From the NCBI RefSeq assembly GCF_030409845.1, contig NZ_JAUFQQ010000005.1, positions 930,001 to 994,000 of the forward strand: DNA of 64,000 nucleotides. Reading direction: 5' to 3'. Position numbers and translations under genes: made by a program. Under the pieces are notes generated by a model that saw nothing but the letters and a program-made list of their open reading frames with translations, did no database searches and was not told the origin of the DNA. Positions within the stretch are counted from its first letter, which is position 1; each line of letters begins with the position of its first letter. The DNA comes from Flavobacterium branchiarum. Its GTDB lineage: Bacteria > Bacteroidota > Bacteroidia > Flavobacteriales > Flavobacteriaceae. This document shows positions 18,863 through 26,821 of the stretch, one piece after another.

Positions 18863-20943
18863 TTCTTTTTTTGTTTATTGGGTGGAAATTCGAAAGAGCT
18901 TTTTCCGGTTGTATCCAACACAATGTATGCATCGAATTTTTTGCCTGATTTACTTTGCATTCCTTTTATGAGTTTTGTTCTTCGTGTTTTTAAAAGACTT
19001 TCAATATCATTGGTACTCAATAATACTCCGCAAACATTACGAAACTGTATCCAATTACAAACTTCATCGGGACATTTTATCACCTTATTCCAAATGAGGA
19101 GTTGCTGTTGTTTACATTTTGGACATTCCAGTTCAGGTTGTTTCTGTTTTACAATAGTAGATTCTAATAGTTCCTTTGTAATAAAATCTGCATATAACTC
19201 CATTTCTTTAAGAAATATGGTGGCATCTTCTTGATCATTTTCAATTTGCTGTAATGTTAACTCCCATTCTGCGGTCATAGCAACATCAGCAATCTTTTTG
19301 TCTTTAACTAAATCATAAACCTGCAAACCTTTTTCTGTTGGGATGAGTGATTTCTTTTCGCGACGAATATAGTCACGCTTAAAAAGAGTTTCTATTATAG
19401 CTGCTCTTGTAGCTGGGGTGCCAATACCAATCCCCTGTAAAATTTTACGTTCCTCTTCACTCTCAATTTCCCTCCCAGCACTTTCCATTGCTGATAACAA
19501 TCCGGCTTCGGTGTACAATACAGGAGGTTTAGTTTTCTTTTCTATTACCTGCATACTTTTGATATTAACTTCTTCACCAACTTTCAGTTCGGGGATATCT
19601 TGTATAGGCTCACTGTCATCCTCACTAAAATTTCCACGAATAGCACGCCAACCCGGTTCAAGAATTTTACAACCTTTCAAAATAAAATCATAATGTATTA
19701 CTTGTAAGGTAATATCTGTTATTTCTTTGGAGCATGGATGTGAGATGGCTTCCAATAATCTGAAAGCTATCATATCATAAATTGCATTTTCTTTGGCAGG
19801 TAATTCAGCGGGTATTTTTTCAGTAATGAGTAAACCATGATGATCCGTTACTTTGACATCGTTCACCATACGTTTATTGAAACGTCCCCATTTCACTTTT
19901 TTGCTGGCTTCCTTACACGATTCTCTGTTTTCTAGTAGTCTTACTAGACCAGGGATTTCAGCCCATAGATCTTCAGGAATATATTTACTACCTGTACGCG
20001 GATAGGTAATCAGTTTCTTTTCGTAAAGGCTTTGAGCAATGTTAAGCGTTTCATCCGCAGAGAGTCCAAGTTTTTTATTAGCTTCTTTTTGTAATCCTGT
20101 CAGATCGAACAATAGAGGCGGTTGCTCTGCTATCTTTTTACTCTCTGCTTCAATCACTCTAGCTATTCCAATACGCTGTAACGATTTCAGTATGTCTTCA
20201 GCTAGCTTTTTATCGTCCCATTTAGTTTTTGAAAGACTTTTGAAATCTATTGATTCCTTATGATGTTCCAGATTTATCTGCCAATAAGTTTTTATTGAGA
20301 AGTTTCTATTTTCCAGATACCTTTTACAGATGAGGGCTAATGTGGGTGTTTGCACTCGTCCAAGCGAATATACACCATGCCCAGCGGCAATACTCAATGC
20401 TTGTGAAGCATTGATGCCCACTAACCAGTCAGCACGACTTCTGCCTTGTCCGGCATGGTAAAGTCCATCAAAGTCACTACCAGGTTTTAGGTTTTCTAAA
20501 CCGTGTTTAATGGCTTTTTCGGTCAAAGAACTTATCCAAAGACGCTCAAAAGGTTTATTGCATTTAAAGTAATCGTATATATAACGAAATATCAATTCCC
20601 CTTCACGTCCGGCATCAGTAGCTACAATGATACTTTCGCTTTTACTGATAACCTGCTCAATAATTTTTAACTGTTTTAAAGCTCCGTTATCAGGTACGTA
20701 CGATTTGCCTTTTTTGATTTTCCTTACTGTCAATAAAAAGGGATTAGGAAGCATTGGTAAGGATTCTCTTTGAAAACCTGAGATACCATAATCTTCAGGC
20801 ATTCCCAAAGCAACCAAATGCCCAAATGCCCAGGTAACGTAAAACCCATTACCTGTCAAGAATCCTTCTTTCTTTTCTGTTGCACCCAATATTGTGGCAA
20901 TCTCTCTTGCAACACTTGGCTTTTCTGCTATTACTACTTTCAT
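18859..20943 (-). CDS. topB: DNA topoisomerase III (Exc-type) of the conjugative element
   Basis: 694 residues. The TOPRIM domain opens with VIAEKPSVAREIA and has DAGREGELIFRYIY. The catalytic tyrosine is Tyr314 in LITYPRTGS. A C-terminal zinc-ribbon-like segment holds CPKC and a CPDEVC pair (about 615-645). The final 50 residues (KLIKGMQSKSGKKFDAY) repeat a motif found twice in the DUF3945 protein just upstream. In CTnDOT the homologous enzyme is Exc, the last gene of the excision operon; this gene holds the same position. It is 19 bp after the DUF3945 gene and overlaps ORF6N by 4 bp. Confidence 0.94.
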   Translation of the reverse strand: MKVVIAEKPSVAREIATILGATEKKEGFLTGNGFYVTWAFGHLVALGMPEDYGISGFQRESLPMLPNPFLLTVRKIKKGKSYVPDNGALKQLKIIEQVISKSESIIVATDAGREGELIFRYIYDYFKCNKPFERLWISSLTEKAIKHGLENLKPGSDFDGLYHAGQGRSRADWLVGINASQALSIAAGHGVYSLGRVQTPTLALICKRYLENRNFSIKTYWQINLEHHKESIDFKSLSKTKWDDKKLAEDILKSLQRIGIARVIEAESKKIAEQPPLLFDLTGLQKEANKKLGLSADETLNIAQSLYEKKLITYPRTGSKYIPEDLWAEIPGLVRLLENRESCKEASKKVKWGRFNKRMVNDVKVTDHHGLLITEKIPAELPAKENAIYDMIAFRLLEAISHPCSKEITDITLQVIHYDFILKGCKILEPGWRAIRGNFSEDDSEPIQDIPELKVGEEVNIKSMQVIEKKTKPPVLYTEAGLLSAMESAGREIESEEERKILQGIGIGTPATRAAIIETLFKRDYIRREKKSLIPTEKGLQVYDLVKDKKIADVAMTAEWELTLQQIENDQEDATIFLKEMELYADFITKELLESTIVKQKQPELECPKCKQQQLLIWNKVIKCPDEVCNWIQFRNVCGVLLSTNDIESLLKTRRTKLIKGMQSKSGKKFDAYIVLDTTGKSSFEFPPNKQKKK

Positions 20944-20962
20944 ATTTTGCTATTTTGGAGAT

Positions 20963-22417
20963 TTACATTTTTTTGCCTTTGGATTTAGCGGGAGCTTTTG
21001 GCTTTTCCTGTTGCTCTTGTTGCGTCTTACTGTCAGGGTTTTTCTGCCCTGTCTTTAAAGGCTCTTTTAAATTTTTTGTAGCCTCATTAGTTTTTCCCTG
21101 AGAATTAACAGCTGTCTGAGTTTTATGTGCTTCAACAGGTTGGATTTTTTCTTTCAACCTATCAGGGTTGTTAAACGAAAAGCCTGTTTTGCCTGTTTCC
21201 TTGTCAAAAGTTATATAACCCTGATATTTCTGGCCTTTTTTATCCAGTAATCCATCTACATATACAGTTTGACCTTCTTTGAATTTCTCGTACTGTTTGT
21301 CATCCAGTTCTTTTCCTCGGAAATTTCGCGGAGCTTCCTGAGAAGTACCTTGTAATTGTGTTTGCTGCTGATTTTGTGTCTGCTTATTGTTGGTGGTTCT
21401 ATCAAATAAAAACTCTACATAACGTTTGTCGGCATTGAATTGAACTGTAGCATCGAATGAAGTACCTTTTTTTGAGATCATTCCCTCAATCAATAGTGGC
21501 TTACCCTCCATAAGAGTTTGTTTCTGCTGCTCATTCAATTGTACGCCTTTTAGTTCATCAGGTACTTTAATCTTATCTGTCCGCAGAGCAATAAGCTCAT
21601 TGGTTAGTCTATCTACACTTATAATGGAAGGTATTGTTTCACCTGTTTTAGGGTTTTTAAGATCAACAGTTCGCCCCATATTGCCTGTTTTAATCAGATT
21701 CTCTTTATCCTCTTTGCTGAATTCATGCCCAAAGAAAGGGAAGTTTAATTGAGGTTCTTTTCTTACGCTATGGATAAGCATAACAGCTTTGCCATCTTCG
21801 CCGGGCTGTAAAGACAACCTGCCTTCAGGACGGGAAACAGCAGTTCCGAGGTTTAGCGTAACTGTTACCAATTCATTGGTTTTATATCCTTTTAAAAGAG
21901 GATCAAGCAAGTTTCTCTTTTCCAGATATTCTTTGCTCAATCCAAGATTGTTCATCATTTCCCAATCAATCTGTTCCGGCTTGAAACGGTATTCGCCTGT
22001 TTCCGGAGTTTTTTGTGTTGTTTCCATATTTTTATGATTTTCTTGTTTTAACTCTGGTTCTTTTACCTCATGCTTTGCCATTACTGATTCCCCTTCTTTA
22101 GTAGGTGTATCAATCTGTTGCTGCATTTTTTTTGCCGTATCAATTGCTTCATCAGCTGGTACTTTAAAAAATTTAAAATGGGTAGGATTCTTCAGTTGAC
22201 GGAAAAAATTGGAAAAGAAGTTAGAAAACATATCTCCGTGTTTATCCACACGCATAAACTGATTTTGGTTTTTCTCATTTGGCTCTACAGTTTTGAGATT
22301 GCCGTCTTTATCAATTCCTTTGACAACCTGAATCCTGTTTTTTTCTTTGTCCAATACCAAAAGTGTTTCCGATAATTGATCCGGTAATTGCGGACTATCT
22401 ATTGTTTCTTCACTCAT
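20963..22417 (-). CDS. DUF4099/DUF3945 protein (CTnDOT orf3-like)
   Basis: 484 residues, hydrophilic, with glutamine- and lysine-rich linkers. About 150-215 matches the DUF4099 pattern (FKPEQIDWEMMNNLGLS). Two DUF3945-type repeats follow: LLIEGMISKKGTSFDATVQF (about 310-340) and VYVDGLLDKKGQKYQGYITF (about 390-420). The basic C-terminus (KPKAPAKSKGKK) could bind nucleic acid. Placement between two small helix-turn-helix genes and topoisomerase III matches orf3 of the CTnDOT excision operon. Function is not known. Confidence 0.87.
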   Translation of the reverse strand: MSEETIDSPQLPDQLSETLLVLDKEKNRIQVVKGIDKDGNLKTVEPNEKNQNQFMRVDKHGDMFSNFFSNFFRQLKNPTHFKFFKVPADEAIDTAKKMQQQIDTPTKEGESVMAKHEVKEPELKQENHKNMETTQKTPETGEYRFKPEQIDWEMMNNLGLSKEYLEKRNLLDPLLKGYKTNELVTVTLNLGTAVSRPEGRLSLQPGEDGKAVMLIHSVRKEPQLNFPFFGHEFSKEDKENLIKTGNMGRTVDLKNPKTGETIPSIISVDRLTNELIALRTDKIKVPDELKGVQLNEQQKQTLMEGKPLLIEGMISKKGTSFDATVQFNADKRYVEFLFDRTTNNKQTQNQQQTQLQGTSQEAPRNFRGKELDDKQYEKFKEGQTVYVDGLLDKKGQKYQGYITFDKETGKTGFSFNNPDRLKEKIQPVEAHKTQTAVNSQGKTNEATKNLKEPLKTGQKNPDSKTQQEQQEKPKAPAKSKGKKM

Positions 22418-22505
22418 AATTTTATTGTTTTAAAACTGTTATCTTTTCGAAAATAACCTATACACAAAAAGGTATGACCAAAGCGTCCTTTAGGGGCATT
22501 ATTTG

Positions 22506-22814
22506 TCACTTGCTGTCTTTAGTACGGTGCAATGGAGTATTGAAGCTTTCTCTTACAAACTGATGTACGTCAGTTAATTTGTAATATAATTTACCGCTGA
22601 TTGTATAGTATGGTAACTTGCCAGAAGAACGATAACGTTGTAAAGAACGACTACTGATTTTAAGCATCTGAAGTAAATCCTGATTATCTAATAATACTTC
22701 ACCATCTATGGTGTTTTTCTTTTTTTCAATATCTGTTAAGCTATCTTTTAGCATATCGAAACGATCCATAATGCGTTCCATCCACGATATAAATTCTATT
22801 CTATCTATATTCAT
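22506..22814 (-). CDS. Small helix-turn-helix protein, Xis2d-like
   Basis: 102 residues with one winged-helix/excisionase-type HTH (about 40-90): LLDNQDLLQMLKISSRSLQRYRSSGKLPYYTI followed by KLYYKLTDVHQFVRE. This is the pattern of small recombination directionality factors in CTnDOT-like elements. It follows the other HTH gene by 11 bp and precedes the DUF3945 gene by 88 bp, so it holds the xis2d position. Binding to DNA is likely; the target is inferred only. Confidence 0.82.
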   Translation of the reverse strand: MNIDRIEFISWMERIMDRFDMLKDSLTDIEKKKNTIDGEVLLDNQDLLQMLKISSRSLQRYRSSGKLPYYTISGKLYYKLTDVHQFVRESFNTPLHRTKDSK

Positions 22815-22825
22815 AATGTAGTCCT

Positions 22826-23173
22826 TTAAGAATTCTTTAGTTTTCTACCTTTCTCAATGTAACTCTTGCCTTTAGCCATAAGCTCCTGTACATATTCATC
22901 GCTGGTCTGTACGGCATTGGCATTAAGCATATCTTTTATAGCTCCAATGGTATAGAAATACTGTCCATACATTTTGGAATAAGCTATTTCTCCTTTTGTA
23001 CGTATTCGCCAAAGTGTTTTTTCACTAATATGGAGATACTGACATACTTCATGGTTGTTCAGCCAGAGGCTATCATAGCTGGTATCTTCTGATTTCAGGA
23101 TAAAATCATTAATTGCCTTTAACCGCTCATTGAGCTGTTTCCACGCTTCTTCTTCGATTGTTATAATTTTCAT
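22826..23173 (-). CDS. Small helix-turn-helix protein, Xis2c-like
   Basis: 115 residues with an excisionase-like HTH (about 40-85): WLNNHEVCQYLHISEKTLWRIRTKGEIAYSKM followed by a YFYTIGAIKDML wing. It is the first gene of the leftward operon HTH-HTH-DUF3945-topB-ORF6N, the xis2c position in CTnDOT. Repeats suited to regulator binding lie just upstream, at 23227-23248. It probably acts in excision together with the next gene. Confidence 0.82.
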   Translation of the reverse strand: MKIITIEEEAWKQLNERLKAINDFILKSEDTSYDSLWLNNHEVCQYLHISEKTLWRIRTKGEIAYSKMYGQYFYTIGAIKDMLNANAVQTSDEYVQELMAKGKSYIEKGRKLKNS

Positions 23174-23226
23174 TGTACACGTATTTATTAATTACGATAC
23201 AAAGTTGGATTGTCTGGCTGGTATTG

Positions 23227-23248
23227 TCTGCCAAGCTCTGCCAATTGG
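23227..23248 (-). promoter_or_regulatory. Direct-repeat site upstream of the excision operon
   Basis: TCTGCCAA occurs at 23227-23234 and 23237-23244, exactly 10 bp apart, and the second copy runs into TGCCAATTGG (23239-23248). The same TGCCAATTGG forms the core of the palindrome at 23344-23361. The site is 54-75 bp upstream of the Xis2c-like start. A binding site for the adjacent RteC protein is the natural guess. Confidence 0.55.
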
Positions 23249-23343
23249 TTTGGAGTTTTTTTTAAATTTTCTTGAATCATATAAACACCTAGTTGTTAGG
23301 CATTAAGAATACATGAAAGCATCAGCAATAACGGTTTGTGAAC

Positions 23344-23361
23344 ATTTGCCAATTGGCAAAT
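23344..23361. promoter_or_regulatory. Perfect 18-bp palindrome between rteC and the excision operon
   Basis: ATTTGCCAATTGGCAAAT is self-complementary over all 18 bases. It shares the 10-mer TGCCAATTGG with the repeat site about 100 bp nearer the Xis2c-like gene. It could be an operator or a recombination/transfer site; it lies between the rteC terminator and the excision operon. Confidence 0.6.
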
Positions 23362-23373
23362 ATGGGTAAAGAA

Positions 23374-23402
23374 AAAAGCAGTACGTTTAGGGTACTGCTT
23401 TT
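23374..23402 (-). terminator. Terminator of the rteC gene
   Basis: AAAAGCAGTAC-GTTTAGG-GTACTGCTTTT, 11-bp perfect stem, with further Ts in the leftward direction. It begins 22 bp after the rteC stop and separates that gene from the excision operon. Confidence 0.85.
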
Positions 23403-23423
23403 AAGATTGGTGTATCGAAGTAA

Positions 23424-24278
23424 CTATAGATCTTTATCCATATATTCTTCAAGAGATATTTTAAGCTGATCTAAAAATGTAGTTCGCGAACCACTCCTAG
23501 TTTTCATTCTATGAAATGCATGATGTACATCGTTAAGAGGAATTTTAAAAAGTATCTGACAGATCAAGCCGAGCTTTCTAATCCCAATTTTGCCATGACA
23601 AATTGTTCCTGACGCATGTATTGCATAAATTAGTTCAATAAGTGCATTTTTTGAGTTTGTCCATGTTAATTCTTTTATAGAATCTATATGATCCAGTTTT
23701 ATACCTGTATTATCATCAGGGGCTATCTTATTTATTAAATAAGAATATAGCAAATCATTTGAAATGATTTTGGCAATTTTGTAGTCATAGTAAGTTGAGA
23801 ATTGTAAATCGATTTCAAAAGCAATACTATTTAATCCATCATAACAATTAACATTACCTAACCTGAAGTATAAATCATCTCTGTCAACCCTGCCTGAACG
23901 ATAGTATCTATAAAAATCAGAATTACAGATGTGCTCACTGTAATCTATCTTCAATTTTTCAAGATGCTTAGAAAAGTACTTATGATAGATCTCACCTTCA
24001 TTGACTGGACAAACGGTTTCTATTCTAAACAGCTTATTGTAGTAGATTAATTTTCCTAAAATATATGGTTTGATGTTTCGGAAGAAATCAATTTCTTCTT
24101 CGTTGTTTTTAAATCCGTTTGAGATTACATAATCTTTCACAGAGAGAAGTAAATCTTGCAAAAAAATCGTCATTTGGTAGGCTTCTTCTACAATCAGAGA
24201 TAACTCTGAGGATAATCTACTCTCTTTACTGTTTATTTCAGCAATAATATTTGGCAGGGATATTCTCATAAGTGACAT
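23424..24278 (-). CDS. rteC: RteC-domain regulator (paralogue 2, CTnDOT RteC position)
   Basis: 284 residues with the RteC pattern: FFRNIKPYILGKLIYYNKLF, YYRSGRVDRDDLYFRLG, YYDYKIAKIISNDLLYSYL and WTNSKNALIELIYAI, then a C-terminal DNA-binding region ending in MKTRSGSRTTFLDQLK. In CTnDOT, RteC activates the excision operon by binding upstream of xis2c. Here the gene lies directly upstream of the equivalent operon on the same strand, with repeats in the 250-bp gap. It resembles the protein at 7571-8398 but is clearly diverged. No RteA/RteB two-component genes are in the window. Confidence 0.88.
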   Translation of the reverse strand: MSLMRISLPNIIAEINSKESRLSSELSLIVEEAYQMTIFLQDLLLSVKDYVISNGFKNNEEEIDFFRNIKPYILGKLIYYNKLFRIETVCPVNEGEIYHKYFSKHLEKLKIDYSEHICNSDFYRYYRSGRVDRDDLYFRLGNVNCYDGLNSIAFEIDLQFSTYYDYKIAKIISNDLLYSYLINKIAPDDNTGIKLDHIDSIKELTWTNSKNALIELIYAIHASGTICHGKIGIRKLGLICQILFKIPLNDVHHAFHRMKTRSGSRTTFLDQLKISLEEYMDKDL

Positions 24279-24334
24279 ATTTAGAAATTAGATAGTCTCT
24301 TCCATATTTTACAAAATTTGTTATTATAAACGAG

Positions 24335-24370
24335 AAAATTTCCCAAGTACTAACCAACTTGGGAAATTTT
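24335..24370. terminator. Strong 14-bp perfect hairpin between divergent genes
   Basis: AAAATTTCCCAAGT-ACTAACCA-ACTTGGGAAATTTT. It resembles a bidirectional terminator but lies upstream of the starts of both neighbouring genes (rteC leftward, tetR rightward). It may be a relic of a gene that ended here, a boundary of the integrated element, or an operator. Confidence 0.65.
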
Positions 24371-24510
24371 TATCCATTTCTAGTAGCAATATTTTTATGT
24401 TTTAATCAGAAAAACACCATGAGGACATGTCTTATTAAAGGACATAACTGTTAATGAAAAAGTATTTAAAATAATTAATGATTCGATGTCAAAACAAACC
24501 AAACGTTCGG

Positions 24511-24518
24511 TATCTTTG
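24511..24518 (+). promoter_or_regulatory. -7 element of the second tetR gene
   Basis: TATCTTTG fits TAnnTTTG and lies 35 bp before the TTG start. It is preceded by AAACGTTCGGT, a possible operator half. Confidence 0.55.
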
Positions 24519-24553
24519 CAAATGTTGCTTGTTATAAACTATAAAGATATAAT

Positions 24554-25108
24554 TTGGAAAATAGCTCATATACCCGAAAAAAGGAACCGGAATTAAGTAA
24601 GCAGTTGATTATCGACGCGGCTATTCACATTGGATCAGAATCAGACTGGCACCACGTAACTTTTCAATCTATTGCTGATTGGACAGGTTTGAGTAAAGGA
24701 GGGATTATCCATCATTTTAGGAATAAGGAAGAATTACTGGATGAGCTAGTAAATCAAAGCCTGATTAACCTTACGGATAAAGTAAAAAAATACAGAGATC
24801 AAAATGTCGATAAGGATGGTGCTTTTGCTTATCTGAAATTTATCTTAGAAAAGAAAAATGATGAAAAATACGCTAAAACAATGCGAATCATTCTCCAAGC
24901 AATCATGATTAACTCCAAGTATCGCCTACAATGGGAAGATTGGTACAATCTTCACATTTTGCCAACCGATGGAGAGGAGTTGAGCATACATAGTACTATT
25001 GTTTTTCTGGTGGCAGATGCTATCTGGTACTCAGAAAATATGGGTAGTATACACCTTACTGAAAAAGATAAACCCAAGGTTTTAAATTTTTTACAGCAAT
25101 TAAAGTAA
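24554..25108 (+). CDS. TetR-family regulator with TTG start
   Basis: 184 residues. The TetR HTH is at about 15-60 (VTFQSIADWTGLSKGGIIHHFRNKEELLDEL), followed by a TetR_C-type helical domain. The frame is blocked by a TAA at 24542 and has no ATG before the HTH, so TTG at 24554 (MENSSYTRKKEPEL) is the only reasonable start. It is read toward the pentapeptide-repeat gene 135 bp downstream and may control it. Ligand unknown. Confidence 0.87.
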   Translation: MENSSYTRKKEPELSKQLIIDAAIHIGSESDWHHVTFQSIADWTGLSKGGIIHHFRNKEELLDELVNQSLINLTDKVKKYRDQNVDKDGAFAYLKFILEKKNDEKYAKTMRIILQAIMINSKYRLQWEDWYNLHILPTDGEELSIHSTIVFLVADAIWYSENMGSIHLTEKDKPKVLNFLQQLK

Positions 25109-25243
25109 CCGATTCTTTATTAGGTATTAACACCAATTAATGGATAATATATTGAATCACAAAACAAATAAAATGATTCTCAAGTGCTTACTTAAAACTG
25201 TTGATATTTAAAATTAAACTTGTTTGGATATAAAATATATAAA

Positions 25244-25828
25244 ATGGAAGAAACCGTAATTCATCAAGACAAAATATTTTCCGGTATAAATTACTCTGAA
25301 AAGAAACTGAGAAACAGAGAATTCATAAAGTGTGAATTTGTCAGTTGTGATTTTAACAAGAGTGATCTAAAGGACAATAATTTTGAAGATTGCACTTTTA
25401 AACAATGTAACTTTTCAATGGTGGACGTTGACGGAACCGGATTCAGGAATGCTGTATTTATTGGGTGCAAAATGCTGGGGGTAGACTTTGCAAGATGTAG
25501 CAAGTTTGCGTTTTCGTTTTCGTTTACGGAATGTCATTTAGACTACAGTAATTTTTTTGGAACAAAGCTTCGAAAAACTACTTTCAAGAACTGTACATTA
25601 AAAGACGTTGAATTTGGTGAGGCTGATCTGACGGCCTCTGAATTTTTAGGATGTGACCTTTCCTCTGCTATATTCTCTAATTCTATTCTAGAAAAAACAG
25701 ATTTCAGGACAGCAGTAAATTTTGCTATAGACCCAGACGTTAACAAGATGAAAAAAGCGAAGTTTTCGGCACTTAACCTTGTAGGTCTTTTATACAGACA
25801 TAATTTGGATATAGATTATGACAGCTAA
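25244..25828 (+). CDS. Pentapeptide-repeat protein
   Basis: 194 residues from the ATG at 25244; an upstream TTG at 25220 would add eight unlikely residues. From about residue 20 to 165 nearly every fifth position is Phe or Leu in an A(D/N)LxX pattern (for example KCEFVSCDFNKSDL, FEDCTFKQCNFSMV), giving a right-handed beta-helix. The length and the break near the middle resemble Qnr/McbG-type proteins, which mimic DNA and protect gyrase. That activity is an inference from shape. No signal peptide. Confidence 0.88.
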   Translation: MEETVIHQDKIFSGINYSEKKLRNREFIKCEFVSCDFNKSDLKDNNFEDCTFKQCNFSMVDVDGTGFRNAVFIGCKMLGVDFARCSKFAFSFSFTECHLDYSNFFGTKLRKTTFKNCTLKDVEFGEADLTASEFLGCDLSSAIFSNSILEKTDFRTAVNFAIDPDVNKMKKAKFSALNLVGLLYRHNLDIDYDS

Positions 25829-25933
25829 TAAATTATTTGACCAATCATAACCCGTTGAATTATCTGATAATTATCACTGAAGCATGCTGTACCAAGTAAT
25901 TGCTTTTCCAGTGATTCATTGCTTTATTTTTTG

Positions 25934-25941
25934 TACTTTTG
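25934..25941 (+). promoter_or_regulatory. Orphan -7 element in the 25.8-26.3 kb gap
   Basis: TACTTTTG fits TAnnTTTG. Only a 22-codon ORF (25971-26039, starting MNAVSTITKSLP) follows it before stops, so it may drive a gene remnant or an RNA. The rest of the 470-bp gap holds AT-rich DNA and the first GxxExxY-related repeats. Confidence 0.4.
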
Positions 25942-25970
25942 TAATTGAGTTACAAGGAATTTGAATATAA

Positions 25971-26039
25971 ATGAATGCAGTAAGCACCATTACTAAATCA
26001 TTACCAATAATAATTTCACACTGCCTAATTCGCTCTTAA
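25971..26039 (+). other. 22-codon orphan ORF behind a promoter
   Basis: ATG at 25971, stop at 26037, 30 bp after a good -7 element. The peptide (MNAVSTITKSLPIIISHC...) has no recognisable domain. It may be the 5' stub of a gene cut off during integration or deletion at the junction between mobile element and chromosome, or it may be meaningless. Confidence 0.25.
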
Positions 26040-26171
26040 TTAACCGCTTTGGTCCTAATTGATTTTTTTTTTTAAAAAAAACATACGTTAAATTGCATTA
26101 AATAAATAATCTCGTAAAGTCGCTAAGTTGTATATGCAAAGCTTCTTAAATATATCTAAAGGACCAGACTC

Positions 26172-26219
26172 AAAGATTACTAACAACTTTAATAATTCGT
26201 ACATTAAAATTTGTTAAAC
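26172..26219 (-). repeat. Degenerate copy of the GxxExxY gene 3' end (left)
   Basis: The sequence matches the last ~60 bp of the GxxExxY gene (26300-26363) with a 15-bp deletion and point changes. It lies on the far side of palindromic module 26226-26283. Confidence 0.75.
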
Positions 26220-26225
26220 AAATAA

Positions 26226-26283
26226 ATCTCAAAAAAGCACCAAAAACAACAAAGCTTAAAAAAACTTTGCGTCTTTGCGAGAT
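26226..26283. repeat. Palindromic module R1 (3' side of the GxxExxY gene)
   Basis: About 58 bp. It begins ATCTC, contains ACAACAAAGCTTAAAA and ACTTTGCGTCTTTGCG, and ends GCGAGAT. It is one of three related modules around the GxxExxY gene; ends are roughly inverted (ATCTC...GAGAT). Confidence 0.78.
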
Positions 26284-26298
26284 ATAATAAGAACAAAC

Positions 26299-26676
26299 TT
26301 AAAGATTACTAACAACTCTAGTAATACCAACTTTAATAATTGGTACGTTAAAATTTATCAACAAGCCTAATTTCATTTTGGTGATTCTAAGATAAGTTAA
26401 AACTTGTTTGGCATGAACGTTTGCAACTTGTTCAATTGATTTTATTTCTAAGATAACTTTATTCTCAACTATTAAGTCAGCTCTAAATCCAATATCTAGA
26501 TTAATCCCGTCCCACACAACTGGAATAGGCTTCTGCCTTTCTACAGACAAACCTCTTTTTAATAGTTCATGATTCAATATTGTTTCATATACGGATTCCA
26601 ATAAACCTGGACCAAGTTTTACATGTATTCTATAACATACATCAACCACTATAGCTGAAATTTCATTTTCTGTCAT
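26299..26676 (-). CDS. GxxExxY protein
   Basis: 125 residues with the defining motif G-P-G-L-L-E-S-V-Y-E near residue 22-31. A nuclease-like core follows, FRADLIVENKVILEIKSIE (Asp and Glu-x-Lys as in PD-(D/E)XK folds), and a C-terminal KLGLLINFNVPIIKVGI strand-helix unit. The family is widespread in Bacteroidetes and its function is unsettled; a nuclease-like fold is inferred from the D...ExK pattern. The gene is bracketed by palindromic modules on both sides, and pieces of its 3' end are repeated at 26172-26219 and 26822-26884. This suggests a repeatedly duplicated cassette. Confidence 0.9.
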   Translation of the reverse strand: MTENEISAIVVDVCYRIHVKLGPGLLESVYETILNHELLKRGLSVERQKPIPVVWDGINLDIGFRADLIVENKVILEIKSIEQVANVHAKQVLTYLRITKMKLGLLINFNVPIIKVGITRVVSNL

Positions 26677-26735
26677 TTTATATTTTTTTACAAAATTAAA
26701 GAAAAAACCTACTTAATAGTATGTTTAACAAAAAA

Positions 26736-26802
26736 ATCTCTCAAGAATACCAAAATAACAAAGCTTAAAACAACTTTGTGACTCTGCGTCTTTGCGAGAG
26801 AT
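26736..26802. repeat. Palindromic module R2 (5' side of the GxxExxY gene)
   Basis: About 67 bp from ATCTCTC to GAGAGAT. It shares AACAAAGCTTAAAACAACTTTG and the block CTGCGTCTTTGCGAG with R3 and R1. It lies 60 bp upstream of the GxxExxY start. Confidence 0.8.
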
Positions 26803-26821
26803 ATAATAAATACATGAACTC

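Noticed and set aside
18797..19234. 145-residue plus-strand ORF over the ORF6N/topB overlap
   Set aside because: Crosses two conserved genes in antisense; low-complexity cysteine/phenylalanine-rich peptide.
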